DNA of 64,000 nucleotides from Azolla caroliniana (GCA_043228905.1 JBHGNT010000016.1:15252001-15316000), one strand, 5' to 3'. Numbered from the stretch's first letter, positions 49,237 to 60,500 are shown. The notes: a model not told the origin generated them from the letters alone. Numbers and translations: made by a program.

Positions 49237-49309
49237 AGGAGAATAGTTCCAATGGTAGAACAATGGTCTCCAAAACCAAAGGTTAAGGGTTCGAATCCCT
49301 TTTCTCCTG
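49237..49309 (+). tRNA. trnW: tRNA-Trp (CCA), mitochondrial type
   Basis: 73-nt cloverleaf. The acceptor arm AGGAGAA/TTCTCCT pairs fully, the D stem is GTTC/GAAC, the anticodon loop CTCCAAA reads CCA, and the T arm is AAGGG/CCCTT with TTCGAAT. It differs from the plastid-derived trnW used in flowering-plant mitochondria and fits the native gene kept in early land plants. Intact, so the transfer was recent. Confidence 0.9.
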
Positions 49310-50063
49310 ATTACCTGGCTTGGTACGAAGAGGTTGCGGGTCTCTTTACCTTGTTTTATCACCGGAATAGTCGAGACGACCTAGAATAGGCCTCTCTCCA
49401 AGTCCATACATGTCTATTGCCAGGGTTCTTCCTCATCCATAATACTCTGCTTTCCAGATCTCGAGGATGTTGGAGTAGAACAGGCGGCATATAATTCAAA
49501 AGAACCATCGGTATCAGTACCGATGCCGTACATGGTACTATTATGTATGTATGTATGTTAGGATACGCATCAGAGTAAAATGACGTAGCTTCGCCACTAT
49601 CTAGTTGGATTTCCATTGAAACATTACCAAATTAGATTTTCCGCACCTATTTCTTTCAGAACAGCTAGCCAAGTCAGACCTTGGGCCTATCTCTATAGGT
49701 TGGTTTTTCAGATCCCATCACTCCAGGCTCAGTCGATCTTGGATCTTGCTCAATAGATCATATCTTTGGTATCTCACTGCCTGCGGTTCATCGCTGAAGG
49801 CGTTTGCTTAACTGTCTGTGCGGGGTCCATCGCTTCGCCTAGTCCTTGCACATGGTAGCACTTGGTTGCACTCATTCCTTCTTCGCATGGCTTAATGCAT
49901 GCAAGAAGTATCCGTTCCGTAAAGGCAACGTTTCTCCAAGAAAGAAGAGCGAGGCATGCGGCGTTGCCGATGAAAGGCGGCGATGCCTTCCAAGCCGAGT
50001 GAGAAGAATGACTCAGACAAGAAGGCTATGAATGAGCAATGCTTTGAATGCCGCCTCAGGATC

Positions 50064-50135
50064 CTGGAGTAAAAGGATTCGAACCTTTGCGTGTCGGTAT
50101 CAAAAACCGATGCCTTACCGCTTGGCTATACTCCA
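50064..50135 (-). tRNA. trnQ: tRNA-Gln (UUG), mitochondrial
   Basis: 72 nt on the minus strand. TGGAGTA acceptor start, D arm with AAGCGGTAAGG, anticodon loop TTTTGAT (anticodon TTG), T arm AAAGG TTCGAAT CCTTT and matching acceptor end. Intact. Confidence 0.9.
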
Positions 50136-50238
50136 TACAGTGGTAACCAAGGAAGAGAAGCAAAGCTCAGAGAACGGAATTTGCTTGCTGGGCGCAGCAA
50201 AGTAGTGAAAGACTGGCGAGTTAGGTATGGCAAGTAAA

Positions 50239-50312
50239 TAGGCTTAGTAGGGCTCGAACCTACAATATTACCGTTATGAGCGGTACGTTTCAACCAATTA
50301 AACTATAAGCCC
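50239..50312 (-). tRNA. trnI: tRNA-Ile (CAU, lysidine type), mitochondrial
   Basis: 74 nt on the minus strand. GGGCTTA/TAAGCCT acceptor, anticodon loop CTCATAA (CAT), T loop TTCGAGC. The body matches the native plant mitochondrial trnI-CAU, whose C34 is changed to lysidine to read AUA. By anticodon alone it could be taken for tRNA-Met. Confidence 0.85.
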
Positions 50313-50776
50313 ACTGCTGGCTGGCTGGCTAGCTGTTAGCCCTCTCAAGTAATGGAGTCGATGGATCTGTTGAGGGCAAAGCAGCCATATTTTTCTCCTT
50401 GAAAGATTAAGGAAATAAACTTTTCAAATAGCTACACCTGGTTCTGGACCGATTGATGTGGATACATAAGAGCAGGATGTGCTACCCATCATGGATAGCA
50501 TAGTTCGAGCAACACTGAACTGAAAGGTATGACTGAAGTGTAATCGTTTTGTTGGCAGGCAAATAGACGACATATTCCTAGGGGATTTTTTACCGATGCA
50601 GCACGCACGAAAAAATCGACTCGACTTTTCTTCGATGATTTAGACAGAGATTTCACCACCTACCACGAGTGGAATGGCAAGGTTCTGCCAGGACACCCAG
50701 CGGCAAGACAACTGTGAAAGGAAAGGCAGGGCCAAAGGATTATCATCCATCTCAGCATCAAGCCCCCATCCCAACC

Positions 50777-50864
50777 GGAGGTATGGCTGAGCGGCTTAAG
50801 GCATTGGTTTGCTAAATCAACATACAATCTTCTTGTATCATGGGTTCGAATTCCATTTCCTCCG
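50777..50864 (+). tRNA. trnS: tRNA-Ser (GCU), mitochondrial
   Basis: 88 nt with the long variable arm typical of serine tRNAs. GGAGGTA start, anticodon loop TTGCTAA (GCT), variable-arm hairpin around ACAATCTTCTTGT, T arm ATGGG TTCGAAT TCCAT, end CCTCCG. Intact. Confidence 0.88.
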
Positions 50865-51216
50865 AGCGAGTGCGAAGCACGAGCGATGCGACAATGACGT
50901 GATGGAAGAAACCCATACATTGCTTTTTGGGAATGCGGCAGTGGCCTGCCGGGAGAGACCTAGCCGGTAAGGGAGTGCTAGTTTTTGCTTCTTTTCTTTT
51001 CTTTTCTTGCGCGCTTGCTGCTTTTAAGGTAACATCAATGCTGCTTTAATAACCAGTAGTGCAAGTTCATTTGGACGGACAGCGGGAAATGCGATCAATA
51101 ACACGTGGAGTTGGGTCTGCGGGCAAGCAAACATTCCCCCGCACAAGTAGATTGAATAGGAGTTGGCCGGCTTCTTTTTTTCTAAAATAAATTCCGATTC
51201 GCTAGAGAGAGATCAA

Positions 51217-51217
<1 letters not shown>

Positions 51218-51252
<35 letters not shown>
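51218..51252. repeat. (TTGC)n array 3, abutting trnfM
   Basis: Eight TTGC units running directly into the first bases of trnfM, so the repeat may have grown from, or into, the tRNA 5' end. Confidence 0.9.
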
Positions 51253-51323
51253 GGGGTGGAGTAAATGGCCAACTCGTCAGGCTCATGACCTGAAGACTGC
51301 GGGTTCAAACCTTGCCCCCGCAC
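51250..51323 (+). tRNA. trnfM: Initiator tRNA-fMet (CAU), mitochondrial
   Basis: 74 nt. GCGGGG/CCCCGC acceptor core, D arm with GAGTAAATGGCCAACTC, anticodon stem CAGG/CCTG with loop CTCATGA (CAT), T arm GCGGG TTCAAAC CTTGC. The body agrees with bacterial-type initiators. Here bases 1 and 72 are T and A, which could pair, unlike the usual unpaired initiator end, because the CTTG repeat supplies base 1. Confidence 0.87.
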
Positions 51324-52203
51324 TACATGTTGTCAACAGTAAAAAAGCAAATGAAGATTATTGTATAATAATCCATGCTTAAGAATGGGAAACTAACGTG
51401 ACTATTCATATTGTCAATTCGTTATCATTCGTGTTGTCAATGAGACGGTGACATTCCAATGAAGCGGTTTTCATCATCATGAAGGCCTTCATGCATGCAT
51501 GAAGAACCTGTTTGGTTTGATGAACATGCCGGTTCATCACGCTTGCTGTTTAAAATACTCGTTAGGTGGTTCCGCTTTTCTTTTGGGGAAGGCGTGCATT
51601 TCAGGCTTGCAGGGAAAAGTGCCATTTCCGAGTTCAAAGATCGCTGCTTTAAAGTGGAAAGAAAAGTGCAAAGCATCTTCTTGCCAGTGATTCATCAAGA
51701 TTGCCGCCGGCTCGGTTTAAAGTGAAAAGAAAAGTGCTGCTTTGCTTTGCTTTGCTGGATTCGCAGATTATGGCCAGAAGATGATATTGCCTTCTTGCAT
51801 GATCCTTCTGAATTTTACCAACGGAATTTCGAAATTCCAGCATTCAACTCTTTCCGCAATCTGAGCCGCATTAAAGATTATCGTATAATAATCCATGAAT
51901 ATTCAGGCCTTCTTGAAAGTTCAAAAGAAGAACTTTGGTAGCCATTTATATTACACTTTTTACCGCTTCTTCTTCTTCCGCAGTGCAGTTTTCTTGCGCT
52001 TCATGAAGAAAAGGTGTTGTTTGAAATTGTAGCTTGAATCTTATCGGAAAACTAACTCTAGGCCTTCTTGATGAACAGCTATGGATAATACGGCGGAAGT
52101 TGCTTGCGGGGAAGAACCAAGGTGGTGGATGAACCCGCTGCTTCATCAGCGCGATGAAGACGATTAACGCTACTTATCGGCTACGGTAAAGTCAGACGGC
52201 CCG

Positions 52204-52362
52204 ATGGGGGAGTTGCTAGCAGAAGCTAGACAATTGCTAGCGGCCCAACAAGAAAAGAAGCGGATTGACGTGGCCGTAGAAAGAATGGATAAATTTCTAT
52301 GTGACCTACAGAAAACAGAGCCGGCGAGACTCCGAAGTATCGCCGGCACTCCGGGTAATTAG
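52204..52362 (+). CDS. Unknown 52-codon ORF overlapping start of trnV
   Basis: MGELLAEARQLLAAQQEKKR followed by IDVAVERMDKF: a strongly helical, Ala/Gln/Glu-rich frame in the insert, ending at a TAG inside the 5' end of trnV. No family recognised. It may be chance, or a remnant of another inserted sequence. Confidence 0.25.
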   Translation: MGELLAEARQLLAAQQEKKRIDVAVERMDKFLCDLQKTEPARLRSIAGTPGN

Positions 52363-52425
52363 CTCAGTTGGTAGAGCGCCTCGTTTACACCGAGGGAGTC
52401 AGCGGTTCGAGTCCGTTATTGCCCA
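52353..52425 (+). tRNA. trnV: tRNA-Val (UAC), mitochondrial type
   Basis: 73 nt. GGGTAAT/ATTGCCC acceptor, D arm GCTCAGTTGGTAGAGC, anticodon loop TTTACAC (TAC), T arm CAGCGG TTCGAGT CCGTT. It has no intron, so it is not the plastid trnV-UAC. Flowering-plant mitochondria lack a native trnV, so its presence points to an early-diverging land plant. Intact. Confidence 0.88.
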
Positions 52426-52645
52426 TGGTTGTAAACTTGGTTATTAGGACGCCTTAGTTCCTATCAATCTAAAATAGAATGATCAATTACCACGCTTAAC
52501 CTTTCTGGTCGGAGGGGCCAAAGAGGAGGCCCTGCGGTACAACCTATTTGTTTTCTGAAGGCGTTGCGTGCGATTTACAAAGACCTGAAAGCTTGGCACG
52601 CTTTCCCGTTGATTATTGATGGCTCGTGATCTTGTCGGGAAAGGG

Positions 52646-52712
52646 ATGGATGTCTGAGCGGTTTAAAGAGTCGGTCTTGAAAACCGAAGTATTCGGAGAG
52701 ATACCGGGGGTT
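52646..52712 (+). pseudogene. trnS: tRNA-Ser (UGA), cut at the insertion junction
   Basis: Starts GGATGGATGTCTGAGCGG, with anticodon loop CTTGAAA (TGA) and long variable arm up to ACCGGGGGTTC. The 3' end of the T arm and the acceptor end are missing. Sequence of the F1 RT begins directly after it, so this marks the right insertion border. Confidence 0.88.
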
Positions 52713-55146
52713 CCCTCGGCCTAGTGCGAATGTGTACCCTGCCACAAGGAGGGACCAACTCGGTGGCCCACATGGTGAATGCAATTAACAAGGTACTGAG
52801 GGATTGCATCCCGGACCTCACCATGCCATTTCTGGACGACATCCCGATAAAGGGGTGCCCGGTGGAAGAGAAGGACGGGACAGTCGGGCCAGACGGATGC
52901 CGGCGATTCGTGGCAACACACATCGACGACTGCGAGAAGGTGCTACAAAGGCTAGAGGATGCGAGGCTCACCTTCTCCGGGGAGAAATCAGCCTTCGGGC
53001 AATCAGAAATCCTGGTGGTCGGACACCTGTGTGGACCGTATGGCCGGAAGCCGTCTCCGGCAAAAGTAGAAGCCATCTCCGCGATGAAGACCGACTGTAG
53101 CTCGGTTACGGAAGTTCGGAGGTTCCTGGGGGCATGTGCGTTCTACCACATATGGATCCCGCATTACGCCCACGTTGCGGAGCCGCTATACGGGTTGCTA
53201 AAAAGGGGGCGAAAATTGAGTGGCGAGACGAGCACACAGAGTCGGTCCGGAAGCTAAAGGAAGCTCTTGCGGCAGCACCGGCGCTCCGGAAGGCTGTCTA
53301 CGAGAAGGGTACCCCGGTATACATAACGGTGGATACGAGTCCGACCGGGATCGGATGGGTCGTCAACCAAGAAGACGGGGACGGCATTTGGTTCCCAATC
53401 CGATTCGGTGCGAAGGTCCTCAGTGAGCGGCAGCGAGGGTACGCCCAGGTTAAACGCGAACTCTGGGGTATCGTTTCGGCAGTAAAGGCCGACAAAGACT
53501 ACCTGATCGGGACAGAAGTGATTATCGAGACGGATTTCCTGCCAATTCTCGGCATGGTTTCCGGATGCGCGACACCGGACCTGGCGGTGCTCAAGTGGAT
53601 AGCGTACATCAAGTCCGTGGACCCGGAAATACGGCACATTTCCGGAAAGGACAACGCCATGGCCAACATGCTTTCGAGGGCGAGGTTTGATGACGAGGGC
53701 GGCATGGTTTCGGAGGACGAAGAAGTCGGCGTGGACTTCTTCGAGGCGGCGTACATGACGACCGATGGGACGAGCACTCCGGCACTTAACGACTTCGACG
53801 AGAGCAAGTACAACGGCGAGTGGCTCTAGATCAGTGGATTTTTGAGGACAATGACGCCGGATGCGTCATGGATGAGGGACGAGACCAACCAGATCAGGAA
53901 GAAAGCATACCGATTCTTTCTCCAGGACGGATACTTATGGAAGCACCCGAAGAAGAGGAACGGCGTCCCGCTCCGGGTGGTGGCGATGAAGGAAGAACAG
54001 GAGGAGCTGTTGACGGCCTACCACGACAGCCCTTGGGCTGGACACCGTGGAACGTGGGCCACGTTCGAGAAGATAAAGGGGAAGTACTGGTACCGGGACG
54101 TGCATCGGTTTGTGACAATTTGCGAGAGCTGTCAGATGCACTCCATAGTCCGACATCGGGACGAGCTTCACCCTACGTACCCTCCGACCATCCACTTCAA
54201 ATGGATGGTAGATCTGGTGACGATGCCGATGGGAGTAGGACAGATGCGGTACCTGGTCCTGGCTCGGGAAGATCTGACGAACCAGGTGGAAGGTCGGGCC
54301 CTTCAGAACAAAACGACTGCAGCCGTATGTCGGTTCCTGCTCGAGGACGTGATATGCCGGTACGGGTGCGTCGGGAAGATCGTGGCTGATCGCGGGGATT
54401 TGGACGCCGAAGAGGCCGAGGAGTTGTTCGACCGGTTAGGAGTCAAGATCTCACTTACCACTGCATACAATCCGGAGGCAAATGGAAAGGTGGAGCGCGG
54501 ACACGGACCGATCGTCAAGGCATTAGTTCGGGCATGCGGGGGTCAAGTCGGGAACTCGCCGCGGCTGCTGCCTTACGCATTATGGGCTGACCGAACTACG
54601 CACAGTTCGGTAACCAGATTCATGCCGGCAGAGCTCATGTTTGGGCAGAAGCCGATCATGCCGATGGAACGTACAGTCTTCTCATGGGCAACCGTGGACT
54701 GGAGAGACGAGATGAGCCGGGAGGAACTATTGGCGGCGCGCATACGTAAGCTCGAGCGAAGGCCGGAAGACGTGGAGCAGGCTGCGGGAAAGCTTCGGGA
54801 TGCAAGGATGAGGAACAAAGCCCGGTTCGACCGAACGCACCGGCTCCGACCGGAGAAGATCGAGGAAGGCGAGTGGGTGCTAGTCTACGACAGCAGCCTC
54901 GACAACCAGCACCGAGCGACACGGAAGTTCGCAAGAAGGTGGTTCGGGCCTTACGTGGTACAAAGCGCCAACGACAACGGGACGTACCATCTGGCGGAAC
55001 TCGACGGCACGAGCATGGCGATACCGGTAGCTGGGAAGCGGATCAAAGCGTTCAAGAAGCGTCACGACAACAAGCCGGATCCGGATAACCTGGGCCGGGA
55101 CGACGAACGATCCGAAACCGAGGAAGAACCGGCGGGCGGGGAATGA
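52713..55146 (+). pseudogene. F1 pol: RT C-terminal part, RNase H, integrase
   Basis: RT resumes at the LGLVRMCTLPQGGTNSVAHM block, with catalytic MPFLDDIPIKG. A one-base loss in the A/G run near 53200 shifts frame into GAKIEWRDEHTES and then RNase H (VYITVDTSPTGIGWVVNQED). A TAG at 53827 interrupts the link to integrase. Integrase has an HHCC module (HDSPWAGHRGTWATF ... CESCQMHS) and a core with MVDLVTMPMG, IVADRGDL and NPEANGKVERGH (D, D, E). The C-terminus (GPYVVQSANDNGTYHLAEL) ends with an acidic tail at 55146 and has no chromodomain. Confidence 0.87.
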
Positions 55147-55206
55147 AGGCTAGACCGGTTTTCTCCGTCCCAACTCAATTTGGCGCATGCCGGTGGATGC
55201 GCGGTT

Positions 55207-55219
55207 AGGTGGGGGCGGA
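55207..55219 (+). promoter_or_regulatory. Polypurine tract of F1
   Basis: AGGTGGGGGCGGA directly before the 3' LTR, the expected primer for plus-strand DNA. The equivalent in F2 is GGTGCGGGTGGA. Confidence 0.75.
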
Positions 55220-55872
55220 TGTCGTGAAGAAAACCGTCCACGAGCAGAATCGGTGTGCCAGAGCATAGGAACCGGCTCTTCATGCACGTACGCCTTATGT
55301 TGTACATAAGAGAGAATTAGGGACATGGAAGATCCGAGGTAGGTAGATTCGGTAGGTAGGAAGTTAATAGGAAACGGCTCCCTTCTTGCCTATAAAAGGA
55401 GGGAGACGAGGAAGAGGAAGGGATCGCGGAGAGTCGAGGACGAAGTGTTGTCGGTTTGTGGGCGAAGGCTTCTCTCTCTCTCTCTGGCTCTCAAACTCCG
55501 TAGCTTCTTGCTGTGCAGGTTTCGGGAGGCTCGCGCTGCTCTGAGGAATGCCCGAGTGCTTCCGGCAGCACCTCCAACCTACTCTTTCCTTTCTGTGCGT
55601 TTACGAACAGGCATCGGCATCTGTTCGTCGGCCTGTTCGGTTGTAACAAACTTCGTGCTTCTTGTTGTTTGTTTGTTAATATATATATTTACATACATTC
55701 GTGTCCCTCGGTGTCTGCGTCCCATTCGCGTCTTTGTATCGAAGGGCCGTGTCCCTGTGAATCTACGCTCGCACGTAGTGGGTCCCCTCCCTTCTCCTTT
55801 CTCTCTTGCTCTTCGGTACAAGACCCCCGAGGTCCCGCCCCATTCCACGCATCCGCGAGGAATACCTCGACA
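55220..55872 (+). repeat. 3' LTR of element F1
   Basis: 653 bp, partner of 44470-45120, with about 14 base differences and two one-base indels. It ends TACCTCGACA, followed by ACGT. Confidence 0.92.
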
Positions 55873-57522
55873 ACGTCGTCGAGGGCCATTATCCGAAGAA
55901 GAAAAGCAGCGACGTTGTACAAATCGACTATGTCTTTACTGCGGTGGACTAGGACATATTGCAATAAATTGCCCCCATAGGCCAAGAAGACAGCTAAACC
56001 AAATAGTCGCTAGTTCTAATTGTACTAAACCCGAGCCTATTTCAGTAGGGATATGTGATAGTCCTAATAGCACTAATAACCCAGATCTAACGAACATATT
56101 TGATGTCCTTAGTCAGTTAGAAGAAGAGTTAAACGACTAAGTCCAGCCAAAATAGGAGTTGTTTGGTTGGACGGCCCTAGATCTCTGCAACCCATTAGTG
56201 GTTCCATTCCCTCTAAGCAAGTTAGTGATGTGTTTGTAGCCCAAGTAATAGTTAGTACTAAAAGTACCCCTCCAGTACATGTCCTAGCACTCCTAGATTC
56301 CGGAGCTAACTCTTCCTTTATGGATAAGAAATTTGCTCAAGCTCATAAGATATCCCTAAGAAAACTCCAGTGTCCAGCCTCTGTAGTAGTCATTGATGGA
56401 CGTCCCATTGCTTCCGGAAATATCATAGAAGAGTCAGAGCCCATTAATATTGTCCTAGATAACTTAGCATGTGTAGTATCATTTAATATTATTAGTATCC
56501 CAGAACATCCCATAGTTTTAGGATTACCGTGGTTCGAGTTACATAACCCAGACATAGATTGGAGAACAAGAGAAATCCGATGTCGACAAACCCAAGGGTC
56601 AACTCAAAATATGGCAACCATTTCGCTACATCAATTGCGTAAAGAAGGGCGCAAGGAGGAAATGTTCCTCTTTGCAATATCAGTAAACCCCTCCAGCACC
56701 ACTAAAGAAGAATCCATCGTTCAACTTCCCGAGAAGTATCATCATTACGCCGATGTGTTCGATAAAGTACAAGCCAACACACTTCCTCATCATCGACCGT
56801 ACGATTGCCCCATCGAATTACAACCGGGAAAAGAGCCGCCATGGGGACCGATCTACAATTTGTCACCAACCGAGCTGGAAGTCCTTCAGGCCTATATAAA
56901 GGAGAATTTGGAAAATGGTTTCATTCGGCATTCGAAATATCCAGCCGGAACGCCCATTTTCTTCGTCAAGAAAAAGGATGGATCGCTTCGTCTCGTTGTA
57001 GATTATCGTGGCCTGAATAAGGTTACAATCAGGAATAGGTATGCTCTTCCCCTTATCTCAAGTCTTTTAGAACGGATCAATGGTGCCAGGTTCATCACGA
57101 AGATCGACTTACAGGGAGCATATAACCTCATATGGAAGACCGCATTTCGCACCAGGTATGGGCACTTCGAGTATACGGTCATGCCATTCGGCCTCACTAA
57201 TGCATTGGCAGTCTTCCAGCACATGGCTAATGATATATTCCGAGATCTATTGGATGATTGTTTGATCATCTATTTGGATGATCTACTGGTTTATTCAAAG
57301 ACCCAAGAAGAAAATGATTCTCATGTACTATTAGTACTGAAACGACTTCGAGAACATGGTCTGTATGCAAAGCTAGTAAAATGTAGTTTCGGGTGCAACC
57401 AAGTGGAATTTCTCGGCTACATCATTTCGTCAGAAGGCATCTCCATGGACCTAGCTAAGGTCAAAACAGTGGTAGAATGGCAGACTCCGCGTTCGGTGCG
57501 GGATGTGCAATGCTTCCTAGGC
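55873..57522 (+). pseudogene. Element G: end of gag and pol up to RT
   Basis: It resumes G at the RRRGPLSEEEKQ block, with knuckle CLYCGGLGHIAINCP. Gag ends at 56138-56140. Pol is read in the -1 frame from about 56125 (VKRLSPAKIGVVWLDGPRS) without its own ATG. It holds protease LALLDSGAN (about 56300), [22 protein letters not shown], a 21-bp in-frame deletion near 57130 (seven codons before WKTAFRTRYG), and catalytic YLDDLLVYS (about 57270). Pol is cut at 57522 and joined to element E. Confidence 0.87.
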
Positions 57523-60500
57523 AGGCATTATAGGACTGCAAGATTATGCTACCACTAGGCCATCTACTGCAATTAGTGCCCCAATTCACTGACGGGCTGA
57601 AATCGGTATTGGCCCCACAAAACTCCGCACCGGCTCCAGCATTCTTTTCGAATCCAGAAGAAGAACCGGTCATCGTGGACACGAGCAACCCTACAATCAC
57701 AGTCATCGTCAAAGGACGAGAAGTACCACAAACAATCGTGGACGGCGAACCGGGAGTGAACGTAATTAGCCAACGTACATGCGATACATTGGGAATCCGG
57801 GGATGGGAACCATGCCCATTCTAGCTCCGAATGGCTTATACTAGTTCGGTCCGGCGAACTGGACTAATTAGGGATTTGTAGGTCATAGTCGGCGGACATG
57901 CATTCCGAATATCCGTCGTGGTTTTGCAGCTAAACGCACAAGGAGCATATCCCTTGTTGCTAGGGAGACCATGGTTGCGAACGGTGCACATAAAATAGAA
58001 TTGGCAGAGGAATATCATTAGTTTCCAGCGAGGCAAAGAAAAAGTGTGAGTATCGACACGCCCACGAATGGGCACCACAAAGAAAAAGTGCGAGTATCGA
58101 CACGCCCACGAATGGGCACCAGTAAGGAGTTGACACCACTATTTGCGGAAAGCATTAACATGCTAGAAGGGCTAACCGACAAAGAGGTACACCGTTACCT
58201 TGACAAATATCCAAGGATATTTCCATTGTTCGAAGTGGACGTTGCAAAAGTAGTTACACCTTACATCGTGCAACCGGAAGAAGTCGATGATGAGCTGGAT
58301 TAGGACGCAATCCGGGAATTACGTCAAGCCCAAGAATCCCTAGAACGGGAAATGGCAATATCGAAACGAGTAAGAGCATCACAGTTGGAGGAGGTGAACC
58401 TCAAAATCGGGGAGGGATCGAAACCGGTCAATTTGGCAAAAGAAATGCCACCGACGGAAAAATCAGCGATGGTGTCACTACTGAAAGAATTCCAGGACGT
58501 ATTTGCATGGTCGTATGAAGACATGCGAGGATTGGAGCCCCAACTGTATCGGCACAAAATTCACTTGAGCAAAGACACAAACCCGGTCGCACAGAGACGA
58601 TACCGCATGAATCCGAACTATGTGGCCAAATTGAAAGAAGAGCTTGATAAATTACTTCGAGTAGGTTTTATCCGGCCGGTGAAGCAAGCAACATGGTTGA
58701 GCCTGACTATGGTTGTGCCCAAGAAAAATGGCAAGATCAGGGTTTGTGTGGATTACCGGAAGTTAAATGCAACAACGGTAACAGATGCATTTCCACTCCC
58801 ATTTACGGATAGGGTTCTGGACACGATAGCCAGTCACGAAGTATATAGCTTCCTGGATGGATTTAGTGGATACAATCAAACTCAGATGCACCCAGTGGAC
58901 CAGGAGAAGACAACATTCGTTACAGAGTGGGGAGTATTTGTGGCGGTAGTAATGATGTTCGGACTAAAGACGGCACCGGCAACATTTCAGTGAATCATTA
59001 TGGAGATATTCGGAGAATTCATTCTAGTGTTCATGCAAGTGTTTCTAGACGATTTTGCGGTATACAACCGAAAAGGTGAACACCTAGATCACCTCCGATT
59101 ATGTTTAGAGAAGTGCCGAGGATATCGGTTGAGCCTGAACCCGACGAAATGTGGGTTCGGAGTGACAAGTGGGACATTATTAGGACATATCGTGATTGTG
59201 GTTGATCCGGATAAAGTAAAAGTGATTTTGGAAGCACCGCCACCGGCAAATGCCAAAGCACTAAGCCGGTTTTTAGGACAGATCTGGTGGCATAGCCGGA
59301 TGCTCCGGTATTTGGCCTACTTTGCCACACCTTTACACGCGGCCATTCACAGAATGCCATTCCAATGGATGGAATTGGAGGATAGTGCATACCACGCATT
59401 CAAAGTAATGTTGTCGCAGGCGCCGGTGGTGCAACCCCCGGATTGGACCAAGGAATTTCATGTGTTTGTAGACACGTCCGATATAGCGATCGGCAGCGTT
59501 CTCATGCAGCTCACCGAACCAAGGTGGTACCGGCCGGTGTACTACGGTAGTCAAAAGCTCTTAATGGCCGAACGAAATTACTCTACAACAGAGAGAGAAG
59601 CCTTGGGGATGGTTTATAGCGTAACAAAATTACTATACTTAGTCTGAAAAGCATCCTTAACCGGCAAGTTGGCCCCATGGACACTATAGCTACAAGAATT
59701 TAAATTTGAAATATTCCATCGAACGGGAGTGCAACATGCTGTAGCCGACTACTTAAGCTGATTAGAATCCGGAGAAACCGAAGACGGTGTTCGCAACGAG
59801 TTTTGGGACGCACAATTATTTAGGGTGACCGCGGAGATGACAACAGATGAAACAGTGGCCGGAGAAGATAAGTGGCTCACTAACATGCACCTGTTCCCGA
59901 GCACCAGACTACCTTCGGAAGAATTGAATCGAGATTAACGGAAGTGATTGGTAGTATAGAGTCCGCATTTCTGCTTATTACAGTACACCCTGCACCGTAA
60001 AGGAGCCAACGGAATCTGGCGACGTGTAGTCCGGAACGACAAGGAGGCAATACTACCAGAAGCCCACTGCGGGGTGGCAGGAAGCCACTATGCCGGAGAC
60101 ACGATGGCAAGGAAAATTTGGAGAAGCGGATTGTAGTGGCCCACAACATTGAAGGACGTTGTTAGGTATGCAAAGGAATGCAACCTTTGTCAGCATATAG
60201 GGCAACCGTCAGAGCAAGCACGAATGCCGCATCAACCGGTGTTGCCGTTAGACCCCTTTCAAACATGGGGATTGGATTTTGTCGGACCATTCAAACTGTC
60301 GGCAATGAGAACCGGCAACCAGTACATAATTGTGGCAACCAATTACTATACAAAGTGGGTGGAAACCAAAGCACTTAAACAAGTTGTGGAAAGCTTGACG
60401 AAATTCTATGCGGTGGTCCACAAGTGAAGTCCGCCATATTACCCGCAGGCCAATGGATTAGCGGAGTCCACCAGTAAAACGCTCCAAAATATCCTCCGAA

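Larger units (their letters stand above)
48288..52712 (+). other. Mitochondrial DNA insert (NUMT) inside RT of F1
   Basis: About 4.4 kb foreign to the element, with flanks that are consecutive parts of the same RT gene. It carries six whole tRNA genes and a seventh cut by the right junction, all of the plant mitochondrial kind: trnW-CCA, trnQ-UUG, trnI-CAU, trnS-GCU, trnfM-CAU, trnV-UAC, trnS-UGA. No target duplication or LTR borders are seen, and about 57 bp of RT were lost, as expected for end-joining repair. Between the tRNAs are spacers with CTTG repeats and no recognisable protein gene. The native trnW and trnV suggest a seedless-plant mitochondrial genome. Confidence 0.85.
44470..55872 (+). 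mobile_element. Element F1: Ty3 element with mitochondrial insert
   Basis: Plus-strand element in G gag, flanked by ACGT (44466-44469, 55873-55876). LTRs 44470-45120 and 55220-55872 differ by roughly two percent. The order is gag/protease, RT, RNase H, integrase, with no chromodomain. RT is split by about 4.4 kb of mitochondrial DNA (48288-52712). Without it the element is about 7 kb. Pol carries a few frameshifts and stops. Its Gag and protease region is unlike the chromoviruses and unlike D. Confidence 0.9.
43079..57522 (+). mobile_element. Element G: chromovirus of the B family, opened by F1 and truncated
   Basis: Plus-strand sibling of element B: 5' LTR, self-primer site, gag, then F1 (44470-55872), then the end of gag and pol up to RT. 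The RT frame stops at 57522 inside VQCFLG, where the sequence changes without any LTR border to element E. The rest of pol, and the 3' LTR, are missing from the window. Point stops and a 21-bp in-frame deletion in RT make it defective. Confidence 0.88.

Noticed and set aside
48288-52712. Insert of plastid DNA
   Set aside because: trnW, trnQ, trnI-CAU, trnS and intronless trnV-UAC have mitochondrial, not plastid, sequences, and no plastid gene is seen.
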